Positions 55,501 to 63,837 of a stretch of 64,000 bases of DNA are shown piece by piece. The notes under the pieces are model-generated. The model had not been told where the DNA came from and ran no database searches. It was given only the letters and a program-made list of their open reading frames with translations. The DNA is from Thermoplasmatales archaeon (GTDB taxonomy: Archaea; Thermoplasmatota; Thermoplasmata; Thermoplasmatales; Thermoplasmataceae), in contig DAHXNF010000032.1 in the NCBI GenBank assembly GCA_027366585.1, forward strand, positions 1 to 64,000. The letters run 5' to 3'. The stretch's first letter is position 1; the number at the start of each line of letters is the position of its first letter. The position numbers were made by a program, and so were the translations under genes.

Positions 55501-56122
55501 GATAGAATCTCTTGGAGCGGTAAACCAGCTTGCGATCAAGGAGTACGAGGAAGAGACTGCTAGACTCAGAGAGCTCACGGAAAAAACGGCAAGACTCAGG
55601 GAAGAAAAGGCAACACTTGAAAGCATGATGGAAGAGCTTAACAGCAAGAAAAGAACAGTGTTCCTGGATCTTTATTATAAGATAAATGAATCGATGCAGA
55701 ACATCTACTCGGTATTATCGGAGGGTGGGGAGGCAAGGCTGGATCTTTCGGACATGAATGATCCACTCAACTCAGACCTCTACATACGGGCGAGACCAAA
55801 AGGCAGCACGTTCAGCAAGATAGAAGCACTGAGCGGCGGAGAAAAGAGCCTTACTGCAATTTCGTTCATCCTGGCTGTGCAGAGGATCAAGCCATCTCCT
55901 GTATACTACCTGGATGAGATTGATATGTTCCTTGATGGAGCAAATGCTGAGAGGATTGGAAAAATGTTTAGCGAGAACGCAAAGTATTCGCAGGTTTTGA
56001 TGGTATCCCTTAAGAAGGCAATGCTCAAGTATGCTGACAACTTGATTGGTGTCACAACGCTTGATGAGGAAAACAGTGAGGTCTACTCCAAGGATTTCGA
56101 CTCAGGAGGGGTGCAGCCATGA
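52589..56122 (+). CDS. smc: chromosome segregation ATPase SMC
   Basis: A 1177-residue protein from ATG 52589; the frame is open to a TTG at 52571. Walker A is GPNGSGKSNIGDAM near the N-terminus. Two long coiled coils flank the hinge (about residues 505-640, beginning TGVHGLVKDL and including LTFLPMNKM). The C-terminal head has the signature LSGGEKSLTAISFIL and Walker B with YYLDEIDMFLD. It forms the dimer that organises and segregates the chromosome with the kleisin ScpA encoded next. The stop overlaps the scpA start in ATGA. Confidence 0.96.
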   Translation: MIIESVELDNFKSFGNKKRILFRDGFTVITGPNGSGKSNIGDAMLFVLGIRSSKAIRADRLPDLIHKVAPGKKQGTSCSVTIVMDSQDKSQPEEERKTRITREISVDDNQECKSTYYINGSKAKRGDVETILDNAQIYLDAYSFVLQGDINNLVKMTGTERRKLLESIAGIENYNIQIEKAQSDIDGIEDNLSKIQILIDETQRRSDQLAEEKKNAERYNEITASIGSHEATLLRIDHISAERELAAYTKSMQEIDGQITASRQKISDLQNRISETESTIVRVEEEKNRFGGDELKRVVDSIRDLTLQKAKEEINLDNLRDDIVSFEGKIKDLNANNEFLSKDIEKLKKEADRLKSSVKEDEKRIAEFTASLDALRSNAKVSSKAFTKYRLEMEAIDAKILKANSQIIATSDKESNVKSQREKILSDLRHMESRESDTLLELNDAKYKIDSVEKDASGSKKAYDDLNQKYIALRKAVSDGDRKKDELNRQLVELTKEYEKLSSMLSRSSQSSRTFSAILEARASGELTGVHGLVKDLVSYDPKFQMAVLSSGGSRLNSVVVEDDSVAEQCLNILKRKKAGKLTFLPMNKMLNGRPRAKAIMVRNSGESLGYVFENVSYDKKYENIIWYAFQDCLILPDVATARRHMSGVRLVTLDGDIFEASGAITGGFSERKEETSERRIMEVSEQMTQTSEDLEKVKTRLESDRIELDAVTTQLSTSSKKIGSGSSQVDMYIEIRDRASADLEKIKQELTKLKTDLKKEEDQITEIQEERSQFESDIADLNKERDTIAAKLSEISPESMEKEGELETKLAELRQERESLVSALSTTMSDLRIQEKIFSDQGIAITDYETQIGSKKQLSLEIEKKLRQIQSDLEKSKLIEEQLNSKAKEYNDRINSLNIELQSLRGNVETANAMIRSYEDNRLNTSLRIQSINEKIQQIDAQIADCRFSPVDTGMSVVEIKRTITSLRKEIESLGAVNQLAIKEYEEETARLRELTEKTARLREEKATLESMMEELNSKKRTVFLDLYYKINESMQNIYSVLSEGGEARLDLSDMNDPLNSDLYIRARPKGSTFSKIEALSGGEKSLTAISFILAVQRIKPSPVYYLDEIDMFLDGANAERIGKMFSENAKYSQVLMVSLKKAMLKYADNLIGVTTLDEENSEVYSKDFDSGGVQP

Positions 56123-56883
56123 GGATCGATGAGGTGCTTCAGAGTATTACTGTACAGGGTACACTTCTTGACCTTGACACCGGGCTTTACAGGCGCATTC
56201 TTGCAAAGGAGGAGAAGCACAAGGCGCCAAATGAATTTGTCTGGGTCGTGACCGAGGTTGTGAACAAGTGCGAACTGGGGCAGATGGACCCATGGGATAT
56301 TGATCTTATTGCCCTCACAAGGCTGTTCGCAAATTCAATGAATGAAACCAGTCCCAATTTCTCTCTTGCAGGAAGATTCATAGCGGAATCCTGGAAGTTT
56401 CTGTTCGAGAAATCCAGGGATCTGCTCACTTCCAAGGAACTGGTGTCTGATGATCCTGAAGCCGAGACTGCCGAGGAAATTATCGCAGGGATTGAAAGTA
56501 TCATACAGGTAAAGCCGCGCATCTATCACCAGGAGAAAAGGAAGATCATGCTTCTGGAAGTGCTGGAAAGCATGCGTTCACTTTACCAGAGACCGTCCTA
56601 CACCAGGCAGGTCCCCGGAATGAAGGAGGAGTTCCCGCAAAGCTCCATAGAGGAGATCATTGTTGAGTTGAACGCAGAGGAACCAGAGGTGGAGAAGATG
56701 AAAATCCTGCAGTTTATAGCTGATTACGGATCCTCGATGCTGATGGAGGAGGTCTGGGGCTTCTCCAAGGGAGAAATGAGCTCTTTCTTCCAGTATTCAC
56801 TCTTCCTTGCAAAAGAAAGGAGGATTGCCCTCCACCAGAATGAACCTTACGGGCAAATCCGGATAGAAGTGCTTGATGGTTAA
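56119..56883 (+). CDS. scpA: segregation and condensation protein A (kleisin)
   Basis: A 254-residue kleisin. The N-terminal helical part includes NKCELGQMDPWDIDLIALTRLF, which binds the SMC neck. The middle is acidic and flexible, and the C-terminal winged helix (FIADYGSSMLMEEVWGFSKGEMSSFFQYSLFLAKERRIAL) caps the other SMC head. It is coupled to smc by a four-base overlap. A ScpB gene does not follow; instead the next genes encode a membrane-anchored Cas4-like nuclease pair. ScpA closes the SMC ring. Confidence 0.92.
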   Translation: MRIDEVLQSITVQGTLLDLDTGLYRRILAKEEKHKAPNEFVWVVTEVVNKCELGQMDPWDIDLIALTRLFANSMNETSPNFSLAGRFIAESWKFLFEKSRDLLTSKELVSDDPEAETAEEIIAGIESIIQVKPRIYHQEKRKIMLLEVLESMRSLYQRPSYTRQVPGMKEEFPQSSIEEIIVELNAEEPEVEKMKILQFIADYGSSMLMEEVWGFSKGEMSSFFQYSLFLAKERRIALHQNEPYGQIRIEVLDG

Positions 56884-57128
56884 TGCCGGAAAAAGATGTT
56901 AGTGCATCGGAAGTTGCAGAATATGCCTTTTGCAGCGTTTCCTGGTACATGGACAAGGAAGGATATCGCAGGTCAGGTTACGCAAATACAAGGATGACTA
57001 CCGGAAAGATAATGCATCGCCGCCTTGAGACCAGGGTCAGGAGGTCCAGGGTATCCGCGAGAGCATATGTGATCCTGGCAGCTGTCATGGGAATCCTAAT
57101 CATTGCATACATAATGGGTGCATTCTGA
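56883..57128 (+). CDS. N-terminal half of a split, membrane-anchored Cas4/RecB-like nuclease
   Basis: An 81-residue protein whose start overlaps the scpA stop by one base (TAATG). Residues 7-17 (SASEVAEYAFC) match the opening of Cas4 and Dna2-like nucleases, with Cys17 in the place of the first Fe-S cysteine, and G41...H45 in TTGKIMHRRLE matches the RecB motif I (GxxxH). The basic segment RVRRSR then leads into one membrane helix (about 61-78), and the protein ends. The other nuclease motifs lie in the next gene, so the two products probably assemble. I do not know of a described family with this split; a single ancestral gene broken at the helix hairpin is the likely origin. Confidence 0.72.
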   Translation: MPEKDVSASEVAEYAFCSVSWYMDKEGYRRSGYANTRMTTGKIMHRRLETRVRRSRVSARAYVILAAVMGILIIAYIMGAF

Positions 57129-57640
57129 TGAATATCCTTATCCTCCTGCTTCTGATCCTCGCATTCGCAGTCGTGATCTTTCTTGTTTTCCGATCCTTCA
57201 GGACTTCTGTGAGATATTCTATCCCGAAGGGAACTCAGATCTATGGAGACCTGATATCAGAAGGCAAGCTCCTAAGGTCGAACAGGTTTGCACTGACTGG
57301 TAAGCCGGACAAAGTGGTTATGTCAGGAAAGCAGGTCATTCCCTATGAATACAAGAGCACAAACGCCGATCGCCCAAGGGAAGGGCATATGCTGCAGATG
57401 GGAGTCTACTTCATCATACTCGAGGAAATGTACCCTGACAAGAAAATCCCGTATGGAGTACTCAGATACAGGGAACAGGCCTTCAGGATCGACAACACTC
57501 CACGGATCAAGAGCGCAGTTCTCGAGATCACCCGGCAGATCAGGGGCACTTATGGCGTACCTGTGAGGAACCACTCCAATTCAGGCAAGTGCTTCCATTG
57601 CTCTTTCAAGGAAGGCTGTGTGCAAAGCTTAATTAGGTGA
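57128..57640 (+). CDS. C-terminal half of a split, membrane-anchored Cas4/RecB-like nuclease
   Basis: A 170-residue protein starting in TGATG, overlapping the previous stop by one base. A membrane helix (about 2-20) comes first, then a PD-(D/E)xK core: D61 in LTGKPDKV, E74-Y75-K76 in IPYEYKST and Q90...Y94 in LQMGVYF. Three cysteines C155, C158 and C164 near the end complete a Cas4-type Fe-S set with Cys17 of the partner. Both proteins would face the cytoplasm at the membrane. Cas4-like proteins are exonucleases; placement after smc and scpA suggests DNA processing or segregation, not CRISPR, and no cas genes are present. Confidence 0.75.
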   Translation: MNILILLLLILAFAVVIFLVFRSFRTSVRYSIPKGTQIYGDLISEGKLLRSNRFALTGKPDKVVMSGKQVIPYEYKSTNADRPREGHMLQMGVYFIILEEMYPDKKIPYGVLRYREQAFRIDNTPRIKSAVLEITRQIRGTYGVPVRNHSNSGKCFHCSFKEGCVQSLIR

Positions 57641-57659
57641 ATCCTTAATCCCGACAAAT

Positions 57660-58703
57660 ATGCAGCAGATTGACCTATTGAAGCGGAACATGGTTGAGGT
57701 CGTTACAGAGGAGGAGCTTTCTTCAATGAAGCTCTCATCTGCAAGAGGCTACATCGGCTTTGAGCCTTCCGGAATACCACATCTTGGAACCGGCCTATTA
57801 TGGCCAAAGAAGATTAATGAACTGGTCTCGCTCGGAGTGGATTTCCAGGTCCTGCTTGCCGACTGGCACGCATTTGTCAACAACAAACTATCGGGAAACA
57901 TTGACAGGATCAGGGAGAGCGGAAAGATCTTCAAGGAAGGTATGCGCGCCATGGGCCTGAGCGACAAGGTCCGGTTCATCTGGGCATCGGATTTGGTGGA
58001 TTCCGGCGAATATTTTACAACGCTGATTAAGCTGGCGAAGCATACTTCCCTTTCAAGGCTGAAGAGGGCGCTGCCGATCATGGGCAGGGTTGAGGGCGAC
58101 GCCGAGAAGGATTTCAGCATGTACATCTACCCCATCATGCAGGTTACCGACATTTCGGTAATGAACGTTGACATAGCGCTTGGCGGGATGGATCAGAGAC
58201 ATGCCCACATGCTCCAGAGGGATATTGCCGACAAGTCCGGGATAAAGAAGGTCTCGGCAATACATGGACCGTTGCTTGGAAGCCTTAAGGGCCCTGGCAG
58301 GATGGATGCATCCCCGGATGGAGAGATTGTAAAGATGTCCAAGAGCGACCCGGACTCTGCGATTTTCATATTCGACTCGGAAGCCTCGATAAGAAGGAAG
58401 CTGTCGGCAGCATTTTGCCCTATTGGAGAAGTTAAGGGAAACCCCGTGATGGACATTGCAAGGCACATCATCTACCCGTATTACCAGAAGGAGTTAATGA
58501 TACACAGACCGGTCAGCAAGGGAGGCGATTTCGTTTACCATGACTACGACGATCTTGAGGCAGAGTACATTGCCAAGAGGGTACATCCCATGGATCTCAA
58601 GGCAGCCGTAGGAGAAGTCCTGGTTGAAATGCTCGGGCCAGCCCGTTCAATATACGAACAGTACGAGGAGGAAATGCGGGATCTTGGATATACATCGCAG
58701 TGA
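57660..58703 (+). CDS. tyrS: tyrosyl-tRNA synthetase
   Basis: A 347-residue class I synthetase, archaeal type. The N-terminus has GYIGFEPSGIPHLGTG, with the tyrosine-binding tyrosine and the HxGH equivalent. DVNVDIALGGMDQRHAHML provides the D-x-x-Q residues that read the substrate tyrosine; these and the short overall length distinguish it from tryptophanyl enzymes. The KMSKS loop is KMSKSDPDS (about 225-233). It follows the nuclease pair by 19 bases and may share the long smc operon. Confidence 0.93.
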   Translation: MQQIDLLKRNMVEVVTEEELSSMKLSSARGYIGFEPSGIPHLGTGLLWPKKINELVSLGVDFQVLLADWHAFVNNKLSGNIDRIRESGKIFKEGMRAMGLSDKVRFIWASDLVDSGEYFTTLIKLAKHTSLSRLKRALPIMGRVEGDAEKDFSMYIYPIMQVTDISVMNVDIALGGMDQRHAHMLQRDIADKSGIKKVSAIHGPLLGSLKGPGRMDASPDGEIVKMSKSDPDSAIFIFDSEASIRRKLSAAFCPIGEVKGNPVMDIARHIIYPYYQKELMIHRPVSKGGDFVYHDYDDLEAEYIAKRVHPMDLKAAVGEVLVEMLGPARSIYEQYEEEMRDLGYTSQ

Positions 58704-58719
58704 TCCATCAATTATCTAT

Positions 58720-59739
58720 TCAGAAGAAACTCTCTAACCTTGACTGGGTGGCTGAACCCGCGAAGTCCCTTATCTTTTCCACATATGGGATGACCCTCTC
58801 CTCCGAAAAGGAGCGCTCCTCACAGAGATATCTTACAAGGGACTTCTCATCGGGTTTCTCAAACTTGATTTCTGGACTCCTGACAGATGGGGGATTCCTG
58901 AAAAGTTCCATGATCTCATCCAGTTTTTCTATTTCTACGCCCCTGGACGCAAGCGCAGCCTTTATGTTTCCATGCTTCTTTATGAGATTGAGGGCAGTTT
59001 TTGCGCCAACACGATCTACCCCCTTGTTAAAATCGGTACCAACCATTATGCCGATCGAAATGAGTTGCTCCTGACTTATGCCGTTGATGCGAAGAGTTTC
59101 CTCAAGATCAAGGTATTCCGGCGTTATATTTACATAAAAATTCTTCCCTGGGATTTTTCTCCTTCCGTTGGAAACGAAATTCCTGAATACAATCTTTGCA
59201 CCGAAGAGGAGGCAGTCATAATCCTGTGACACCACTGCATTAACGAGGCCAAGGCGACTGAGCATTGAAGCCTGAGCCTCCCCCTCTGAAGGCGCCATTA
59301 TTACCGGGATGCCCATGAGTTTCAGGAGGTGAACTGACTCATGGATAATCTCACTTGTAATGTAGTTGATTCTTGATGACAGGGATCGAACGCGCTCTTC
59401 TTCACCCAATTCCCTTGCCTGCTCCAGCTCTGCAATATGCTTTTCCCTCATCAGCTTCCTTTCCGCAATGGTCTGATCCTTTAGGCTGCTAGGCTCGCCG
59501 TCAAAGACGTAAACGGGTCTTATGGCATTATCCATGAATGTAATAGTTCTATAGAATAGGCCTGAAATGTGGGAGGTAATTTTTCCGCTTGAATCCTTCA
59601 GCGGTGTTCCGTCGGGCTGCCTTATGTTACTCAGGAATTGGTATATTATGTTGTAGGCGTCGACTGCGACAACGCTCCCCTTTTGTTCCTTGAGGGTTGT
59701 CGGGTGCCTGGCAACAATATCTGATATGTCAACACCCAT
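58720..59739 (-). CDS. fen: flap endonuclease FEN-1
   Basis: A 339-residue structure-specific nuclease. The N-domain starts MGVDISDIVARH and has active-site acids in VAVDAYNIIYQFL and VFDGEPSSLK; the internal domain has the acid cluster APSEGEAQAS and VSQDYDCLLFG; the helix-hairpin-helix region is GTDFNKGVDRVGAKTAL. The C-terminal TQSRLESFF is the PCNA-binding box. It removes 5' flaps during replication and repair. The radB gene lies six bases upstream on the same strand, giving a small DNA-repair operon. Confidence 0.95.
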   Translation of the reverse strand: MGVDISDIVARHPTTLKEQKGSVVAVDAYNIIYQFLSNIRQPDGTPLKDSSGKITSHISGLFYRTITFMDNAIRPVYVFDGEPSSLKDQTIAERKLMREKHIAELEQARELGEEERVRSLSSRINYITSEIIHESVHLLKLMGIPVIMAPSEGEAQASMLSRLGLVNAVVSQDYDCLLFGAKIVFRNFVSNGRRKIPGKNFYVNITPEYLDLEETLRINGISQEQLISIGIMVGTDFNKGVDRVGAKTALNLIKKHGNIKAALASRGVEIEKLDEIMELFRNPPSVRSPEIKFEKPDEKSLVRYLCEERSFSEERVIPYVEKIRDFAGSATQSRLESFF

Positions 59740-59745
59740 CAGGAC

Positions 59746-60441
59746 TCACCTGCACTCAAGACCTTCACCGGTTATTGCGAAATTCAACGACCTTCCCTCC
59801 TCGATGGAGCGATGCTTCATAATCGTGGCCTTTCTCAATCCACCTTCAAGCTTTTCAAGCTTTATTATTGCCTTCACCGAATGATCAATGACGAAGCCCC
59901 CGAATGGCTGGATCTGCCCCCGATCAATATCCTGGTAGATCTGGTTCGTTATCAGCGTTGGAATATTGTATATAGAAATCAGGGAAAGAATAGTTCCCAG
60001 TTGTTTCTGGAATCCGGCAACACGGGACTGATAGTCATTTCCGGTTTCCAGGCGAAAATATTCTGTGAAGGAATCAATTATTAGGGCACCCGGTGACTTT
60101 ACCTTCTCCATGAGTTTATGAACCCTGAGCAGCGACAGCTCCTGATCTTCAAGGCTATTAAGGCGGAACAGGGCGATGTTGTCATATATATCTGAACGCG
60201 CCACTGACATCTGCCTGAATCGCTCTATTGAAAAACCCTCGGAATCCAGGTAGAAGACCCTTCTCCCCTGTGACGCAGTGTTGATAGCAAACTGCATGCA
60301 TATATTTGTCTTGCCTGAACCTCCTTCGCCAAAAAGCTCGGTGATCACACCATGCTCAATACCGCCGTTCAGGAAAGAGTCAAGGCAGCCGAGGCCGACA
60401 GGTGATCTTCCAGGACTCTCGTTGAGTTCTATTTTCTGCAT
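59746..60441 (-). CDS. radB: DNA repair and recombination protein RadB
   Basis: A 231-residue RecA/Rad51-fold ATPase without the N-terminal HhH domain of RadA, which defines RadB. Walker A is GEGGSGKTNICMQFA (about 38-52), Walker B is GALIIDSFTEYFRLE, and TLITNQIYQDI matches the DNA-binding loop region. RadB is an archaeal recombination mediator that assists RadA. It is followed closely by fen. Confidence 0.94.
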   Translation of the reverse strand: MQKIELNESPGRSPVGLGCLDSFLNGGIEHGVITELFGEGGSGKTNICMQFAINTASQGRRVFYLDSEGFSIERFRQMSVARSDIYDNIALFRLNSLEDQELSLLRVHKLMEKVKSPGALIIDSFTEYFRLETGNDYQSRVAGFQKQLGTILSLISIYNIPTLITNQIYQDIDRGQIQPFGGFVIDHSVKAIIKLEKLEGGLRKATIMKHRSIEEGRSLNFAITGEGLECR

Positions 60442-60470
60442 CCTATTTTACATAATGGCTACTTATTTAA

Positions 60471-61124
60471 TTAATGTGTTTTCATTATTCGCTTCACAAG
60501 ATCAAGGAAGTCCTGTGAATATATGGTGAGATCCGCAGCCGAAATGAGCCGCTGGCTCGAAGGATTGAATGCAATCCTGAAGCCTGCAGTCTCGTACATC
60601 GAGGAGTCGAAATCCGAATCTCCTACGGCGCTTGTATTCTCCAGGGTTATGTTAAGCGTTTCCTGCAACTCACGGATAGCGATATTCTTCTTCTGAGGTA
60701 TTACTCCAACGGTTCCGCTTGAAATGATGTTTCCTTCAGGATCCATGTCAATACTGTTACTGTAAACCTTATCAAACGTGAATTTTTCTGATATGCGGTC
60801 GGCCAACCATGATATCCCTCCAGAGACAATTGCAACATGGTAACCTCTTTTGCGCAGCTCATTCAACCCAGGATAAAGATTATCCATCAACGGGATCTGC
60901 CGCATGAGTTCCATGATCTCTACACCCTTAATTGGGTTCTTCTTTGTGAGCCAGAGCTTTACGTCCTCCGTTATAAAAGCAGGATATGAAAGTTTTCCAG
61001 ACCTGTAAGCGGCATAGTTCAATGAATTATCTACTCCAAAATGCCTGTGGACATATGACCAGCTGCTGGGATGCTTGGTAAGTACTCCGTCCATGTCAAG
61101 TGCAACTAACTTCTCCTGCTCCAT
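60471..61124 (-). CDS. HAD-family phosphatase, phosphoserine phosphatase-like
   Basis: A 217-residue haloacid dehalogenase superfamily enzyme from ATG 61124. Motif I is ALDMDGVLTK with the nucleophilic and acid/base aspartates, motif II is AIVSGGISWLA, the lysine of motif III is in IPQKKNIAI, and motif IV is AVGDSDFDSSMYE. The helical cap after motif I is like that of SerB. Phosphoserine phosphatase is plausible; other phosphomonoesters are possible. The frame is open to 61244 inside proS, but the chosen ATG gives the family N-terminus five bases after the proS stop. Confidence 0.82.
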   Translation of the reverse strand: MEQEKLVALDMDGVLTKHPSSWSYVHRHFGVDNSLNYAAYRSGKLSYPAFITEDVKLWLTKKNPIKGVEIMELMRQIPLMDNLYPGLNELRKRGYHVAIVSGGISWLADRISEKFTFDKVYSNSIDMDPEGNIISSGTVGVIPQKKNIAIRELQETLNITLENTSAVGDSDFDSSMYETAGFRIAFNPSSQRLISAADLTIYSQDFLDLVKRIMKTH

Positions 61125-61128
61125 GAAA

Positions 61129-62550
61129 TCAATACGTCCTGGAGAAATATGCGGGCTTGGCAGGAAGTGAACATATAACGCACTTGCCTTCCCCGCTATC
61201 ATCCTGCGGATAGCCAAGGCATGATAACTCAGTTTCCTGCTCAATCTTGTCGGCGCATTCTTTCCTGCCGCACCACATGAGCCGTATCATACCGGTTGAT
61301 GTCTTTGCATTCTTGATATCATTTACCTGCACTGTCATCTCCCTCATCTTTTCTTCAGCTGCCTTCATAAGGTCATCCTGCAGTGTTGTAACAGCGCTTG
61401 CGAGTGAGTTCTGCAGTTCGGAAATCTGGATTTTACTCCTCTTCCCTGTATTTCTTGGAACAATAGTGATGAAGTTACCTTCCGTTTCCTTTGATCCAAT
61501 CTCGATCCTGAATGGTACTCCCCTCATTTCCCAATCGTTATACTTAAACCCCGGTGTGTAAGATCCCCTGTTATCCAGGCGAACTCTATATCCAAGCGAA
61601 GCGATCTGCTCCAAAACACGGGTCGAGTACTTGGCGAGATTCCTGTTCTCACCGGGAATTGGTACAATGATGAACTGGATCGGGGCCACGTATGGTGGAA
61701 GAACCAATCCCTTATCATCTCCATGCATGAAAACTATAGCAGCAATCAACCTTCCGCTCATGCCATAGGTGGTCTGGCTGACCAATTTCCTCTCGCCTGC
61801 AGGATCGGAATAGCGTATATCATAATTTTTAGCGAAGTTTTCCCCGTACTGGTGTATCGTGCCTATCTGCAGGCTTCTTCCGCTTGGCAGGATCAGGTCA
61901 AAAGCAAGCGAATATTGTGAGCCTGGAAACTTGTCCCATTCAGGCCTCTTGTTTATTACGTAGGGCAGGCAGAGCTTCTGTGAAATGTTTTTCATGATCT
62001 GCTTGTATTCCTGCATCTGCCGCTCTGAGTCGTCGAAGTCCGCATGCGCAGTGTGAGCCTCAAAAAAGTGGATTTCCCTGTCCCGGATAAATGCCCTCGT
62101 GTGCTTGGTTTCATACCTGTAGGTATTTACGATCTGATACAGCTTCAGTGGGAGATCAGAATGTGTCCGGATCCAGAGCGAAAACATAGGATACATTGCA
62201 GCTTCACTGGTTGGCCTAAGTGCAAGGTCAACTTCAAGTGGTTCATTCCCGCCTCGGGTGACCCAGAAAACCTGTCCCTCAAATCCCTTTACATGCTCAA
62301 ACTCAACAGAAAGCTGATCCCTGGATATCAGCATCGGGAACATGGATTCCTCGAAGCCGTTTGAATTGACTGCCTCTCTTATAATCGAGTCGACAATGCT
62401 GACCAGCTTGAAGCCATAAGGTGGAAGAACGTTCATTCCCTTGACAGGGTATCGTTTATCCACAAGCGATGCGGTCTCTATTATTTCATTATACCATTCG
62501 CTTCCACTGCTTTTCTTGTTAATCATCTTCGGTTGGGTATTTTCTTTCAA
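61129..62550 (-). CDS. proS: prolyl-tRNA synthetase, archaeal/eukaryotic type
   Basis: A 473-residue class II synthetase. Motif 2 is TYRYETKHTRAFIRDREIHFFEAHTAH, the proline and ATP-binding strand is LRPTSEAAMYPMFSLWI, and motif 3 includes QTTYGMSGRLIAAIVFMHGD. The C-terminal zinc-like domain (WCGRKECAD...CVICSLPAKPAYFSRTY) ends in the tyrosine typical of the archaeal class. The start is ATG 62550, with an alternative ATG at 62526. The HAD phosphatase gene follows at once. Confidence 0.94.
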   Translation of the reverse strand: MKENTQPKMINKKSSGSEWYNEIIETASLVDKRYPVKGMNVLPPYGFKLVSIVDSIIREAVNSNGFEESMFPMLISRDQLSVEFEHVKGFEGQVFWVTRGGNEPLEVDLALRPTSEAAMYPMFSLWIRTHSDLPLKLYQIVNTYRYETKHTRAFIRDREIHFFEAHTAHADFDDSERQMQEYKQIMKNISQKLCLPYVINKRPEWDKFPGSQYSLAFDLILPSGRSLQIGTIHQYGENFAKNYDIRYSDPAGERKLVSQTTYGMSGRLIAAIVFMHGDDKGLVLPPYVAPIQFIIVPIPGENRNLAKYSTRVLEQIASLGYRVRLDNRGSYTPGFKYNDWEMRGVPFRIEIGSKETEGNFITIVPRNTGKRSKIQISELQNSLASAVTTLQDDLMKAAEEKMREMTVQVNDIKNAKTSTGMIRLMWCGRKECADKIEQETELSCLGYPQDDSGEGKCVICSLPAKPAYFSRTY

Positions 62551-62845
62551 TATATAATTGTAAAAACAGTTATTTATTGAAAGCAGGTAATAACCCTCCT
62601 AATTTAAATGTCATATCTCAAGCTCACAATTTAGGGCAAACCGAGACATTGTGCTCTTATTGCATAAGATCTGTTCGCTTGAAAAGGTCAAATAAAAATC
62701 ATTCGTCAAGCGGCTGATAATACTATAAATGAATTTATTAAATACTTCTCGTGATATGTCTCCCTAATAAAGGTAACCTGAAGCCAAGAAAAATTGTATG
62801 AGTATGACAAGCAATGAAAAGCATGAGCAGGATTAGAGAGGTGCC
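62551..62845 (-). other. divergent intergenic region between proS and the FkbM gene
   Basis: An AT-rich spacer that should hold both promoters. The minus-strand frame 62738-62959 overlaps the FkbM start, has no codon-like pattern and is ignored. I see no repeat or RNA-like fold. Confidence 0.4.
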
Positions 62846-63535
62846 ATGATGCCGGATATCCACCTTGGGAATACCGTAGGGCATCACTATGACATTGTTA
62901 GATGGGCAGTAAAGAAAGTTAAGTATAAAATAAGAAACAATCTTCTTTTTGATAATCATTCAGAGATGTTTTACAATATCTATGAAATATATCCAGAATT
63001 CTTACCTTCTCCCGGCCAATGTGTAGTAGACGTCGGATGCCAATACGCAGACTATGCAATTCTTTGTAACAAGATCTATGGAGCGGAGGTTATAGCATTT
63101 GAACCTCTGATTGTGAACTTCCATAAGGCCATGAAAAGTATAAAAGTGAATAAGGCAAACGTTTTACTCTACAATGTAGGTTTGTCAAATAGGGAATTTA
63201 CAACGACAATGAGACACGATGAAAGTATGCTGAATGTCATAGAGAATGGATCAAACGAAGAGCGCATTTCATTCCAAACATTAGATCACTACGAGTTGAA
63301 GCCAGACATCTTAAAGATAGATGTCGAGGGCTTTGAAATGGATGTGCTTGAAGGAGCTTTAAATACAATCACTAAACATATGCCTCGAATTATAATTGAA
63401 ACCCACTCCAATCAGCTCGAATTAAGGGTAAGAGATTTTCTTGGAAAGATAGGCTACGGCTCTCCAAGGGAGGGGAGACGAATCGAGGGCACTGGCTGGA
63501 TGGATTCGATTGTGAATTTATTTTTTAAATATTGA
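62846..63535 (+). CDS. FkbM-family methyltransferase
   Basis: A 229-residue methyltransferase with the FkbM layout: CVVDVGCQYADYAILCNKIYGAEVIAFEPL for SAM binding, NVGLSNREF, SFQTLDHYELKPDILKIDVEGFEMDVLEGA, and IIIETHS. Family members methylate sugar hydroxyls or related groups, often in surface polysaccharide synthesis. The start is ATG 62846 (or 62849). The gene is AT-rich compared with the proS-smc block and stands alone, which suggests an accessory gene. Confidence 0.82.
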   Translation: MMPDIHLGNTVGHHYDIVRWAVKKVKYKIRNNLLFDNHSEMFYNIYEIYPEFLPSPGQCVVDVGCQYADYAILCNKIYGAEVIAFEPLIVNFHKAMKSIKVNKANVLLYNVGLSNREFTTTMRHDESMLNVIENGSNEERISFQTLDHYELKPDILKIDVEGFEMDVLEGALNTITKHMPRIIIETHSNQLELRVRDFLGKIGYGSPREGRRIEGTGWMDSIVNLFFKY

Positions 63536-63837
63536 AAAATGAAAGTGGATATAATAATCTATAAATGAAAATATTATCTTCTAATGCACATATATTAACA
63601 TAAAGTGGCTCTTGCATAACGAATGATAGCTAGTATTCTTATATAGAAGAATCCTGGTAGATCCATAGATACGTATTCGAATCTTTTTTTCTATTCATAA
63701 TGTGCTTTCCGAGGCGCCAGGTAGCAGAATGTTATATTCAGCCGATATTTGAATGTGTGGAAAACACCTTCCTCATTCTATAGTGCAATTCAAGCTGCTA
63801 ATAATCGAAGATTGTGAATTCATTAAGAATTATATGA
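63536..63837 (+). other. AT-rich spacer at the right edge
   Basis: This stretch separates the FkbM gene from the convergent membrane gene. It holds no reading frame of note and no clear hairpin. Several A/T runs near 63540-63600 could end the FkbM transcript. Confidence 0.4.
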
